A stretch of 64,000 nt of DNA. Origin: Pyrrhoderma lamaoense (lineage: Eukaryota > Basidiomycota > Agaricomycetes > Hymenochaetales > Hymenochaetaceae). The stretch spans positions 806,001-870,000 of the forward strand of contig NBAZ01000006.1 of NCBI GenBank assembly GCA_002794735.1, in the 5' to 3' direction. Shown piece after piece: positions 11,149 to 24,235 of this stretch (position 1 is the stretch's first letter; the number at the start of each line of letters is the position of its first letter). A program made the translations under genes and the position numbers. The notes below the pieces were generated by a model. That model had not been told where the DNA came from. It did not search any database and saw nothing but the letters and a program-made list of their open reading frames with translations.

Positions 11149-14100
11149 TGTTATTTTTTTTGTATAATCAAATGTACATGTACTAGATGCTCTATGGAAT
11201 TCTTTGTATGTCCATGTATGTCCCTGTTGATTGACCAATCCTGTTATAGCTTCCTAATCAAGATTCATAGATCCCGCGTTTTTATATTCTTTCCTGAAAT
11301 GTAAAGATGCTTGAAATGTATCTTGGCCTCCACAACACGGGGGGTTGAGACCAAAGTATTACGTTGTATAACATTTTACTGAGTGATCGGATATCAGGAT
11401 AGTATTGACGACGATTGAATAGGTTTTCAACTTAGAAACTTGAAGCCTAATCAAAAAGGAGTGATTTAGAACAGGGATCAATGAGATTTGTGCGACACTC
11501 GGACTGCATGACGGGTGTGCGATAATACGGATAGCTTCTCTTAGCATTACAGGCGGAGTAGCCCGCGTCTTCCTAACACTCAAACAACGATAATGGATAC
11601 GGCTTCTATCGCTACCCACCCGAACTGGGTCTTGAACAGGTTGCATGTAACCCTCGGCCAAAATAGACCGCGTTTAGCGTTCTGACAGGGCCTGTTCAGA
11701 GTACTATCTTTAGGAGTAGGTAAAAGTCTTCGAGAAGTAAGGCTATTTCTGAGATAGAGATAATAGAAGCTTCTTAATAACATGCTTTTTATGTCCTATT
11801 CTTAACCAAGTGTCCGGAAAACAGCTACACACAACTTATTTAGGACTTTTATACTCTGAAGAAGAGGAAAACGGCTTCCGAGATGCACCCATGTATTGAG
11901 TATTAATAACTACAGGAGAACATAAGGCACTCTAATTATAAATATAGAAGCCAAGTTGAATCACGCTCCATTCAGTACATAATGGTCTTATAGTCACAAG
12001 CTAAACAAGTGTTGGTTGAGTGATCCGTGATTAGAAGGTGAAAGGAAGAGAGTATCTTTGAGATTGGATCTTATAACTCTGAGCTAGGGTGAATTGGGTT
12101 AGAGAACCAAGAGAATGACTCCCACAAAAATCTTGGAAACCAAGTTCGAGATAACTACCATCTGATCAGAAAAGGCACAGCAAAAGCAAAATAAAACATG
12201 ATATGGTTGTAAAGTTGTATTCAAAGCTTCAAATATTAAGAAAAATGGGTTATGGAGAATACTCTGATCGGATCGGAAAAGTTTCGGTCAAATGGGTTTC
12301 GCCAACTTTTCTGAGAAAGAAAAGACAGGTTTAAAAGAACATCGAAGGTTATCCACATGCTCAGGTTCCAAGCGAATCGAAATCCAAGATCAAGCATGAT
12401 CCACATACGTACTTATTATGTAGGCTAGGACCCGGATAAGTGAGGTACTTAGGAGTCGAGATAGACAAGGTACTTACTTCCTAGATCAGCCTATCACTAC
12501 CAATTTAGATCTTAAAAGCCATAATCATGTACTTATCCCGAAACTTTCGATTTTTTTTCAAGAGCATTCTTTAAGTTCTAATAAAAACAAGACTAAAACG
12601 TGAACATTCGGACCCGATATCTTCTGAGATTATAAACTGATGTTAAAAAAAAAACTTTTCTTATACATGCGCAGTAATAAAGACCATGTGGCGGGCTTTG
12701 TGAGTGTACAAGTGCTAGAAGGTTTGCCCGACTATTTACTTGGAGGACATACTCAGGACGCTATAGACGGCGACAGACATCATGTTTCAAATCCAGGAAG
12801 CATTTCAGCCGCGATAAGTTTCGCAGGATGTGGCTTCGTAGGATACAACTCAATGCTTCTTGTATAAACAAACCTTAGGTTGTCCTAAATCAGAAAGATG
12901 GCGTAGATCTCTTCCTGCCCTGCCCGGCGGGCAGTCGCCTAGGCTTCGGGAATAGGAGCATAGTTCCCGCAGCACATGTCTGTCCTGGATTGTATAGCAT
13001 TCACTGTGAATTCGAGGGTAGCCCTTCATGAAGGGAACCAATTTTTTTTTTCTTTTCTGCTTTGGGGCGCCACCACGAAAGTTTTCAATAAATTTGTTGC
13101 TAATATACACGTATTAAATAATCAGATTAGTTTTATCGCCCAATGGGCATAACATAGCAAGTTTCGTCATAATTTTAATCATATTAGGGGTAAACGCACG
13201 AGGTACGATTTCATATTTCGTTTCTATGAATGTCTTAAACGAGCCGGCGGTAAGCCAATATGCGGGGGTTCGGAGTTGTTGATAAAAGGAACTTTGGGCC
13301 GATCTTTAATCTTGAGGGTTTGGTTTGTCGATCCTCGATCTCGGGCTGAAGCAGAGTTTTAGTTAACATTTGTGTCGTCAGTACATGAAGCGAGTGGCTT
13401 TTTCCAGATTGGCGAAGTAATGGATAAGCAAGCGATTGATACGGGTGGTAGTATTATGTATGTCGTAAACCCGAGGATAGTAGTCAATAAGAAGTAGAAG
13501 ACAGCGGAACATGGAGGGTGGGGGGAGAGACCCATAGTCCATTTGAATCTTTGTCCTTTACTTTCTCAACTACATAGAGTAGCTTATTTGAAAACAAAGA
13601 AGAGAGGCACAATGAAAGAAGTATACATGTTTTGCCTTTCATCATGGAATTTCTTTTACTTCATCCGATTTTTGAGAATTCATGACAAAGAAGAAGGATT
13701 GAGTGAGAATAAATATGAACAAAGAACCAAATAATGCAGCGTACTAAAGCCGCCGGTCTGAGATAAAAAATATCAATGGACGACCTCAAAAGAAATCTCG
13801 AGGATTACTGGATTGCCAAAAGTGGAAGTGAAAATATTGCATATTCTTGTAGCCGTTACTGGCAACGAACTCATTTTTTGCGTGACTGCCATAGTTTCTT
13901 GAGACGTGTGTTTCAATATACAGTTTCAGGACTGAAAACGGGACGACACTATGCGAAACACTGACGGAGGCATTGTCCAGGTTATTCTTGATTGATTTGA
14001 TTGATGCTCGTGTGGCATAGCAAAGAGAATTGATTAATATTAATATTATAATTATAATACATGGCTTGCTACAAATATATTCATAGAAATTTGATGCGGG

Positions 14101-14623
14101 TCACGTGTAGCTTCGATGCCTAAGAATGGAAGGTGATCTACGCATCATATGCAATTAGTAAACACAGTCCGTCATGGATCATTCCTCTAAACATCTTTCC
14201 TCTTACCGCTACTCACCTTTTAAATTCGCCTCAAGATTATCAAACTGGTTTGTTCTCGTATTTCTGGTATTTTGGCTGTTTTCTGAGCGTTTATAGTGTA
14301 AATTCAAGTCGGAAAACCGTTTCCGGGTAATTGTCGCTAACCGAATCCGGTAACAATCGTCCCGACTATCCGTGTATTCGGACACTGACCCCTCTGCATC
14401 CACTGTTCCTCAAAGCTTAGCAAAAGGGTCTACACTGCTACAAATTGTTAAAAAATTATCTTTGACCGCAAGATTTTAAGTTGCATACTTCAAAATAAAA
14501 AAATTAATCTGTATGTGCATCTCTCCTCCCTTTCTCCGTCATTCTTTCTTCCGTCCCTTCTTGCAATTCTCTTTATAACCCCCCTCCTCTCCCTACCCTG
14601 CCCGGGTACGTCGATCCGGCACT
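11149..14623. other. Gene-poor region, 3.5 kb
   Basis: Only scattered ORFs under about 100 codons on both strands, none with a domain or convincing splice partners. A short perfect inverted repeat (TGCCCGGCGGGCA) sits at 12921-12933. The region is AT-rich and may hold UTRs and the upstream region of factor 1. No tRNA or transposon end was recognised. Confidence 0.5.
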
Positions 14624-17600
14624 ATGTGTCGTCTTCCGTTCAATGACGGACACACTGATGGCGAGTCTGCTAAGAGCATTCACAACGTTGGTCTGCTCGG
14701 CCGAAACGACCACCCCGAGGCAGGGCACATCAGCGCATCCACCTCAGCCCAGTCTGTAGATGGAACGTGTGACGCTCTGCCATCCAGTCTACAGTCTGCT
14801 GGCGTTGGAATGGGCGTAGATGGCAATTCCAGTTCTCATAACCAGTCTCACTTTGCCAGAGATCGTTTGGATTCGTATCCGTATGCTCATGCTCACTTTT
14901 CGCAGAACACTGAAACAGCGACTCCGCTTGGAAGAGATCATTCCCTGTCTATTCTTTAGGTAGCTCAGGAGTACAGCCGACTCGTCAAGGAGTCAAAGGA
15001 AGTTTTGTCTCTAGTGGCACAGAGTCCCACCGACACCATACAACTCCTGCATCAAATTTTACTGCCCTCTTCCCTGCTCCCTCATCCATCACCTCTATTA
15101 CTAACTCCCGCCGTTCGTCTTACACTGGACATTCCAACCAGGGTCAAGACTATCAATCTTACAACCCGATCCAGGACTCGACGCGGGCGCGTTCTTCACA
15201 CCCTAATAACCTCTATCATCCTTATTCTCGGCCCTCTACAGGCCTAGAAGGTACTTCTGGTGTCAGAACTCACTCTTCGGCATCAAGTTCTATTGGTTCC
15301 CCCGCTCCCTCTTTTTCATCAAAACCTCAATCCAACAACTCACAATCAAGAAGTCGTGCGGTCTCTGCATCTGATTTCTCCTCTTCTTCTCAGTCGCCTT
15401 TATATAATCTACCAAGCCTTTATTCTGGAAGCCCGGCTCCATCTAATTATCAAAGTGATTCCAACTCTAGTAATTTCGAATCCAGTTCAAACTTTTCACC
15501 GGCCCCCGGTCTAACTTCCGCTCTCCCATCACATACCTCATCTGCGTACTTACCTTGGTCCTCTGTGATTCAAGCAAGCTCCCTTACTAGTCAAGGACGA
15601 CCGTACAGACCTGTATCTGTAGGATCGCTAGCTTCGACTTCCTATAACCAGCGGTCCCCTGTAGGATCATTAGGACCTCATTCACAAGTATCTTCACATC
15701 AAGATTCTTCCTATCCGTTCGCCTTTGCGCCTGAGCAAGCGGACGCTGAACAAGAACTAGTACTCTTCTCAGACATCGACAAAAGATCTCAAGAGTCTGT
15801 GCGAAACGGTGATCTGGCCTTACATACCACCGCAGCGGGATCGGGGTCGTCTTTCTCATCGTATTTTCAGTCTTCGGAATCTGCCGTAAGGACATCTTCT
15901 GGACTCAGTCCTGGGGCGAGCGTCGGCAAAGGTACCAGCACTGGTTCTGTCGGTCCCTATTATATTCGCGACTCTACTGGACGGGGCGTCACGGGAACGA
16001 CAGGATCCTCTAGGTTACTAGCACCCTTCACTCAAGAAGAGCTACATCACTCAGCAATTGACCCTCAAAAAGCTGTAAACTCGAACAAAATGTATAGTTC
16101 AGGTATTGATATGGACCCGCGGAGTCTGGAGATGAAGACGATATGTTAGGAAATCTACCCCATGGCTCCGCAATTGATATGGGTTACGGTTCGATGGGTG
16201 GCATGAATGACAACAAAAAAGATGAGAAACAAGTACGCCGACGGAGCAGTAAAGGTACGGTAGAGTTGGTAGTAGTATTCATTACCGCTAACCTGGAATT
16301 ACCATAATCGGCAGCATGCGATCAATGTCGCAAATCCAAGTGCAAATGTGAGCGTAGTGCAGACGGCGAGTCTTGCAAAAATTGTACCATGCTTGGAACG
16401 TGTGAGTTTCCTTTCCTTCCTTGTTCTTTATTACCTACATGCCCTTGTCATGTTGTAGTTCCATTCTTATCATGCGTTTATTTGTAATCTATGCCTTCTG
16501 AAGCGCTTTACAACTTCTTTTCTTCTGTTCCATAATTTTTAGAGTTCTAACCTTTATTTTTAATATAGTATGTACCTTTCTTGGTCCATCCCGTAAACGT
16601 GGACCACCAAAGGGTTATATCGATGCTATCGAATCTCGGCTACATCAAACTGAGGCCCTTGTTGGAATCATCTTGTCACTTGCAAACCCTGAACGTGGAC
16701 TATTAGACGGTGAGATCTAATATCAGCAAGCTTTCTGCTGAGTAGTTCTCATATTTGTTATAGATGATCCGAAACCGGACGAAAGGGCTCGGTCACTTAT
16801 TGAAGATCTTAAGAATAATGATCCACTGGCGCGCGAAATTGTGGAACGTGTAGACTGTGGGGGCTATGGAACGAAAGGACGTAGAGCTGGTATACCAGTC
16901 TCTGGAAACTCCAAAAATACTCGTGCAGGTTCTGCCGGAAGTGGTGATGAAGGGGCAGGAGACGCGACCTCAAAAGACAGTACTAAAAACTCATCTGGTT
17001 CTCAATCTCAGAACAGGCCCAGGAAAATGGGATCGGGACAAGAAAGCGACGCAGTTGTTCCTTCAACTACTCAGTACGCTGACCTTTTTCGATTATCCAA
17101 TTATAATCTTAACCACCTAAATCTCATACCCACAGCCCATCAAATGAATGGCAAGATGCAGTAGTCGAACGAATGAAGGTAGCGGCTCGATCACGCAAAT
17201 CTACAAGCACCGATTCTCCGATAAGTTATATCGGTCCTGGCCCTGCTTCTATGCAAAGCACCCACGAGACTGGATTAAATGATTTTAGGGATCGCCAGAG
17301 ACGCCGAGTTGATGCACAGTCAACCAATGAACTTGATTCACAGTCCCCAGAACGTATTTCTTATCCTCAATCAGCGCATCGACAGAGTATTCATACTATA
17401 ACAAACCCTCCAGATATTCTTGGCCCATTGACCGGAATAAGTGGGCCTCGTTATTCGCCAAACATGCCATCGTCTGTTCGTTCATCCGTAGATTTGACTC
17501 ACAATATGGGATCGGTTTATGGGGACGCACAGTCTCAAGCGGAAAGTAGTATAATAGAAGATGAAGAACATGTTGAGGGTGAAGAAGGTATTACGGACGG

Positions 17601-20505
17601 TGTTGGACAACTTTCAATCAACGAAGAGGCACAAGTACGATTTCATGGGAAAGCAAGTGGATTACATATTTTAGGACAGAAAATTAGACCAGATGGAAGG
17701 AATAGAGGAGGAATTTGGTTAGTAGTTACGTTTTTAATTTACAAAATTAACTCAACTCACCTGTGCCGTGAAGGCGCTTCCCAAGGGCAAGAGTTTGGCC
17801 TCCTGTCGCTCCAAATTCAGCGTTGCATATTGCCCGAGCTCAGGCGATCGAAGCTTACGACTGTAAGGCTAGATCTCGTTTACCATCGCGAGAAATCCAA
17901 GAACATCTCTTGGATTTATACTTTTCTCACGTTCATCCATTCCTACCCATTTTACACAAGGAGACATTTTTAGCGGATTTCAAAAGAATGTATGTATGCT
18001 GTCAATTTTTTTTTTAGTTTTCACACTGATATGTTCTTAGGCACAACGAAAAGGGACCGGACATTGAAGCACATGAACGTCAGACTGCCGAAGATTCTGA
18101 TTCTCAGGAAGGTAGAGTCGATGGTACCAAGACACCTGATGGTCGCAAAAGTACATCGTCACGTATCCCTACGCTTCTTCTATTTGCTATGTTCTCCATT
18201 GCAGCTCGTTATGCTACGATACCACATGGAACAACGGCATCGCCTTTACAGGCGCCTGGAGAGCATGTGGAGCATGCTCCTACTTCAAATATCCCCAGTA
18301 GTGAAGGCCAAAATGGATTACCATTCGATTTAAATGAAGAAACAGTTAAATCAGACGTTACTCTGCCGAATGAACTCGAAGCGGACTCGGAGCTTCCCCA
18401 TCCGCAGTCTGGACTCATGTGGGCAGCCGGAGACGGTTACTTGATGCGTGCAAAGGAACTTCTTGATATGGTTTATTCCAGTTCGCGCCCTAGTACATGT
18501 CAGGCTTTACTATTGATGGGATACAGGGAGATAGGGATAGGTGCTATGGCTCAAAGCTGGTTATATGTTGGGATGGCTGTTCGAATGGTAAGTAACCAAC
18601 TTATTTTTGGAATTGTTACTGATATATATATATATATATATATAGGCTCAAGACCTTGGGATGCATCGTTCGTCCGATAACTGGTCCTCAGGAGAAGGAC
18701 CTATTTTCACTCCTATCGAGCAACAACTCCGTAAACGTATATGGTATGCTTGTGTCATCATGGATAAATATGTATCCACGTACATCGGGCGACCTCTTTC
18801 CATTTTCGAGAGTGATTATGATACGACATTACCTGGTTCTGATGAGGTAACATCTATTTTTATCAATACCATGCAAACTTCTCATCCAATGCTTAGCTCG
18901 AGGAAAATGAACTATGGCAACCACATAATTCATTGCCCAATACCGTCCTTAGTGATCCGGTGGAGGTTAGTAGCACACCCCTCCACCCATTCGTTCCAGT
19001 TCCTGGGAAAATAATCTCCTGTTTCAACGAATCGGCCCGACTTTGTTAGTAAACATCTTTTTCCTATCATTGATTATATACTCACTTCAATTCAGCATCT
19101 ATTCTCGCGATGATTGTCTCGGCCATCTACACTGTTAGGAATGCACCGACTCGAACGTCAGATGCAAATCAGCTTGAACGCACCTTAGACAGATGGTATA
19201 ACGACTTGCCTGACTATCTTCGCTACGACTCAAGTGTGAAGTCTTTGACTGCACCACCTCCGCATGTATTAACTTTGCATATGCAATACTGGTGTGCAGT
19301 GTTACTACTTCACCGACCCTTGTAAGTAGCCGAAACTTGAGCCTGATATTACTTCGATTCTGATATCAAATTTTAGTGTTCCTCACTACATAGCAATGCG
19401 TCGCAAGCGGTTAGTAACCTTAACATCCGCGAAATATGCTCTTACTAAGCAAATCCTAATATAGAAATAGTAGTCCAGACAGTCCTGTGGATCAAGACGT
19501 CTTCTCGGCTGCCCATAAGAATTTCAGTTTATGTGTATCGGCGGCTAACCACATTACCTCCATTGGTATGTTTCTATTTTTACTACCCTATCCCAATTTC
19601 AGAGAACTAAAAATTTGTTGATATAATAGTTTCAATATATCAGGAGCACTTTTGTCTGAAGCGTTGCCCTGTGTTTTTGAGTTATTACATATTCACCGCC
19701 GGAATCATGCACTTAACAACCTGTAAGTTAATTTTTCCTTAAAATGGTTACCCTAATATATTAACATCCTCTTGTAGTGGCGACAAACGCAAACGACCCT
19801 CAGTCCTCCCTAGGGTTGTCTAAATGTATGGATATCTTAAAGCGTATGGAGGTTGTGTGGCCCAGTGCGGGTCGGGCATGGGAGTTACTTAATGGTGCAA
19901 AGGATGATCTTCCGGACTTTGAGGTCCCAACGACTTCCTCAGACCGCTCAAGGAAACGATCAGCTGCCGAAGCACTAGATACAGTGACGTTGAATGATCC
20001 TGTCCAGAGAGAGTCACGTGTGGAGCAACCCCAATCTATAACAATGTATCCTCCGATCGCTAATGGTCAACGTTATCCTTCTGCATTGGATATTCCTCAC
20101 ACTGCTCACCCTTCACCTTCATTGTTCCAATATAATAATCGTTGGCCAATGGAAACTAGTCTTGGATATCCTACAGGTCTAACGACATCTGTTCTCCCTC
20201 AGCAATTTAGTCTTGGCTTCTCAGACGAACGCATTGCCGCTGGTATGCGACGTGCGTCTGGAGGTGTGCCGAATACTGATCGTTATCCCGAATATTGGGA
20301 TTACTCTATGAGTCATCCAACATCAATGCTGGAATCCATGTATGATATAACGGCATTATCGGCATCAAACCAGAACAGTCAGCCTGCGTCTCAAGTCCCA
20401 CACCACTCTCATTCCCATTCTCAAGCCTATACAGGTGCAAATCCGGTGTATATCAGCAATCAATACCCAGGTGTTTACAGTGAGTACAGTGTGCTTCAAC
20501 AATGA
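14624..20505 (+). CDS. Zn2Cys6 transcription factor 1 with fungal-specific middle homology region; two apparent 1-nt deletions
   Basis: Exons: 14624-16254, 16315-16401, 16569-16709, 16764-17073, 17136-17717, 17774-17989, 18041-18587, 18646-18846, 18897-19044, 19096-19321, 19377-19409, 19465-19565, 19630-19722, 19778-20505. A long Ser/Gln/His-rich N-terminus precedes the Zn2Cys6 cluster (ACDQCRKSKCKCER, then CKNC and CTFLG; residue ~545 on) and the linker RKRGPPKGYIDAIE. The middle homology region runs from PSREIQEHLLDLYF through AMFSIAARYA, GYREIGIGAMAQSWLYVG and MAQDLGMHR to IGRPLSIFESDYD. Gal4-family factors bind CGG-type sites; the target pathway is unknown. The frame breaks at CCC 14943-14945 (stop 14 nt later) and at CCC 16116-16118. 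Adding one base at each gives ~1681 residues with all exons in phase. The C-terminus is Ser/Tyr/Pro-rich. The start at 14624 is the first ATG in frame. Confidence 0.87.
18622..18644. repeat. (TA)n microsatellite in an intron of factor 1
   Basis: An uninterrupted run of about 11 TA units lies immediately before the AG acceptor of the intron 18588-18645, where the pyrimidine tract would normally be. Confidence 0.95.
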
Positions 20506-20844
20506 TGAGCGGCCTACTAACTACCATCCAATTTCATCTAGGTCATATCACTCCTCAATGATTCCTGAAAAAGAGCTTACATGCCGGTATCCCGCTTTTC
20601 CTTGTCCTCCGTACTGCTTTCCCGTTGCATCTGTTGTATCATTTAGTCAATCTTTATTTTTACTTTGGAGTTAGAACTCTGCTGTGCAATAATGTGTTTT
20701 GCTTTTGGATTCAAATCAATACCTTAGCTGGATAATATAATAATTCTCGTCTCTTCTATCTATCAACCAAATGTTCAAATCTAATTCAAAGAAATGTACA
20801 ACCGAGATTAAGAATTGGAAAAAGTTAAGTTTTTTCTGTTCACT

Positions 20845-20851
20845 CGCGAAA
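20845..20851 (+). promoter_or_regulatory. SCB-like box (CGCGAAA) upstream of MCM4
   Basis: Matches the yeast SBF core CRCGAAA, 111 bp upstream of the MCM4 ATG. With the MCB box 57 bp downstream it suggests G1/S-phase expression. The match is seen; binding is inferred from known fungal MBF/SBF regulation of MCM genes. Confidence 0.5.
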
Positions 20852-20907
20852 ATGCCGGCCCTGAACCAATGTTCCGGATTAGGGTAGGAATTCCCACTTT
20901 ACATCTA

Positions 20908-20913
20908 ACGCGT
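20908..20913 (+). promoter_or_regulatory. MCB box (ACGCGT) upstream of MCM4
   Basis: A perfect MluI cell-cycle box, 49 bp before the MCM4 start codon. MBF binds this element at replication genes in yeasts, which fits the gene it precedes. Confidence 0.65.
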
Positions 20914-20961
20914 CTTCATTGATCGCGGCAAATTCTGTGCCTGCTCTCATTAGTGTCCATC

Positions 20962-23900
20962 ATGTCTTCACCACCAATGGAATTTCCAAGCTCAGATATA
21001 GGCGATGTTGAGATGGAGAATGACTCTGCGAGCGACCCTCGACAAACTCCGAGAAGAGAGAATCCCCTCTTCCTAGACGCTCGTTCACCTTCTGCAACTC
21101 CTATGCATAATGTCGCGGCGCGACGCGCACTTGGGTTAAGTACACCTCAAAGAGCCCCTGGGAGCGGGATTGCTGCAACATCTTCTCCGATATTAGATTT
21201 TCCAAGCTCACCTTCCCCTGGAAAGACACGTCGCGAAGGGCGCATGCCTACCTCTTCGGCAGGGATCCGAGATTCAGATCCGTTACAATTTCCTTCGTAA
21301 GTCTCTTACTATTATACTTAAAATCAAAGCACCAATAAGCCACAGGAGCTCGGAACTTACTCCAAATGGCGAGAAATCGACTCCGAGGAACCGGAGGGGA
21401 GATATCCATAGTTCAGTTCGCATCACTCCCTCAACACCGGTTGGAAGACGAGTTGTACAACCGATAGATAGCTTAAACAGTGATGGAACTCATCTCTCTC
21501 TACCTCCTTCATCCACTGCAGGTCATGCATCTCAGCTACTGTCTGCTGCGGAGCCCTCCTCTGAACCAGATGAGATACGCGCAATTTGGGGAACAAATGT
21601 TAATCTTGCCCAAACTATGCGACTTTTCCGGGACTTCCTCCGTGGGTTCAAACCAAAGTATCGAGTTGCCTATGATCGCTCTCGAGGTATACCAACACGG
21701 CCTTTTACCTCTCCAGAGGAATCAGAATCTTTATTATATGAAACATATCTTCGTCGTATGCGACAGACTAGTCAAACGAATCTGAATGTTGATATGGTCA
21801 ATGTTCTCTCGTATTCTACAAGCAAAAAACTATATAATCAATTAATAAAATATCCTCAAGAAGTTATTCCAGCTATGGATCAAGTGCTCAAAGACGTGAT
21901 GATTGAGCTCGCTGATGAAGATGCCATGGCTGGTTTGGAAGGTATGCAAGGAACAGAAGGGGAAGAAGAAATGAGAGACATCATGAGCAAAGTATACAAG
22001 GTCAGACCGTTCGGGCTGGAACCTGGCAATATGAGAGAACTTAATCCATCAGGTATAATTTTATGTTATTACTATGCGCTGAAATATATAATTAACACGG
22101 CCTTATAGATACCGATAAACTAGTATGTATTAAAGGTCTAGTCATTCGTGCGACACCTATAATCCCAGATATGAAAGTCGCTTTCTTCCGTTGTTTGACC
22201 TGTTTGCACACGGTACAAGTCGAGATCGATAGAGGTAGAATAGATGAACCTAGTCGGTGCCCACGCGATGTTTGTGGATCTACCGGAACAATGTCGCTTG
22301 TTCACAACCGCTGTGAATTTGCAGATCGTCAGGTTCTTAGACTCCAGGAGACTCCTGATGCTGTTCCCGATGGTCAAACCCCACAGACAGTCTCATTATG
22401 CGTATATGATGAACTTGTAGATGTAACGAAGCCTGGTGATCGTCTCGTCGTTACTGGTATTTTCAGAAGTGTGCCAGTGCGAGTGAATCCAAGACAAAGA
22501 ACGATTAAGAGCTTGTTCAAGACTTTCCTAGATGTGGTCCATATAAGACGAGGAGGTGGTGGACGTCTGGGCTATGATAAGTCAACACGTTCGGGAAGTG
22601 ATCGACTTCCGGGGATAGGAGCAGCTGGGGTGGGCGGTGAAGATGAGGACGAGGAAGATGCCTCATACCAGCCTGGTAACAGGCAAAAAACGCGAAAAGA
22701 AGAAATGGAAGCAAAACTTATTGAGCTTAGTCAAAGGCCTGATATCTATGAGCTTCTCGCGCGCTCTCTGGCCCCTTCTATCTGGGAAATGGACGACGTG
22801 AAGAAAGGCATTTTGCTTCAGCTTTTCGGTGGCACTAATAAGAGTATCGCGCGAGGAGGTGGCGGCGGCGGACCACGATATCGAGGAGATATCAATGTCT
22901 TGCTTGTCGGTGATCCCGGTACTAGTAAATCGCAAATTCTTCAGGTTTGTCTTCCTTCATACAATCTTTCAGAAATCGCGTACTCATGTATATTGTTCAG
23001 TATGTACACAAAATCGCTCCTCGAGGTGTTTATACGTCCGGCAAAGGTTCCTCGGCTGTAGGTCTAACGGCGTATGTGACTCGAGACCCCGACACCAAAC
23101 AATTAGTACTTGAGAGGTGAGCTAAAGCCAACTGTTGGTTATACTCTTATCGAATTATATTTTTTCTTCCAGTGGGGCGTTAGTACTTAGTGACGGAGGT
23201 GTCTGTTGTATTGACGAATTCGACAAAATGTCTGACGCAACACGAAGCGTACTGCATGAAGTTATGGTACATAGTTCAGTTTGTAATTATCTTCTGTTTA
23301 CACTAAATATCTCCTTAGGAACAACAAACTGTTTCTATTGCAAAGGCTGGAATCATTACAACTCTGAACGCAAGGACATCTATTCTAGCAGCAGCGAACC
23401 CGGTTGGCTCAAAATATGTTCGTGAATGGCCAATCACCCGGAACATCGATCTCCCTCCTACCTTAATCTCACGTTTCGATCTTCTCTATCTTGTGCTGGA
23501 CAATACAGACGAAGTCTCGGATAGAAGGCTAGCCCAACATTTAGTGGGGCTTTATCTCGAAGATGCCCCAGAAACGGGTGGGACGGACATCATGGTAAGC
23601 CTCTTCAAGTGCCTAATTGTCGGTGATCAAAATTCTAACTTGGAATCTAGCCACTCGAGCAACTTTCCGCCTATATCACATATGCAAGACAACATATCCA
23701 TCCCGTCTTGACTGAGGAGGCATCAAAAGAGCTTGTACGTGCTTACGTCGAGCTGCGGAACATGGGGCACGACCCTCGGACAGCTGAGAGGCGTATCACG
23801 GCTACGACTCGTCAACTAGAGTCGATGATCCGGCTTTCCGAAGCCCATGCACGGTGTAGATTCTCCGGGTTTGTCGAACTGGCAGATGTGGAGGAGGCTT

Positions 23901-24235
23901 GCCGTCTGATGCGTGAAGCGATCAGGACGTCTGCTACCGATCCACGGACAGGGCAAATTGATATGGACCTGATCAATACTGGGACCAGTATGCAGCAGCG
24001 GAAGATGCGAGGGGACATGCGTCGTGAGGTGCTAAATCTTCTTGAGGGCTCTTCAGGTTTGAGGGGTGTGAGGTGGGTGGACCTCGTGAAGCAACTAGGG
24101 GCCCAGAGTAGCATTGCAATTGATACGGCGGAGTTTGCGGAAACCATCAAGGCCCTAGAGATGGAAGGAATTGTAAAAGTCATGGGAGAGAGGGAGAAGA
24201 GAACGATCAAGAAAGTTGAGGGTGCTGCGGCATAG
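20962..24235 (+). CDS. MCM4: DNA replication licensing factor MCM4
   Basis: Subunit of the hexameric Mcm2-7 replicative helicase in the nucleus. Exons 20962-21296, 21346-22052, 22109-22944, 23001-23116, 23173-23266, 23319-23594 and 23651-24235 join in frame to 982 residues. The disordered Ser/Pro-rich N-terminus (~200 residues) carries several SP/TP sites, as expected for a CDK/DDK target. [19 protein letters not shown] marks MCM4 rather than its paralogues. The zinc motif is CLTC...CPRDVC (residue ~376). Walker A is GDPGTSKSQ (~614), Walker [12 protein letters not shown] (~677), and the arginine finger [13 protein letters not shown] (~746). The C-terminal winged-helix part includes the MCM4-typical [18 protein letters not shown] Gly/acidic insert (residues ~520-545) varies in the family. 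I placed the start at ATG 20962, since the upstream codon in frame is GTG. No frame breaks. Confidence 0.97.

Noticed and set aside
12921..12933. GC-rich perfect inverted repeat as a terminator or origin
   Set aside because: Six-base arms are too short to support a function in a eukaryotic intergenic region.
14881..14959. Intron GTATGC...TTTAG in factor 1
   Set aside because: Good splice sites, but the exon phases do not match and a stop follows at once.
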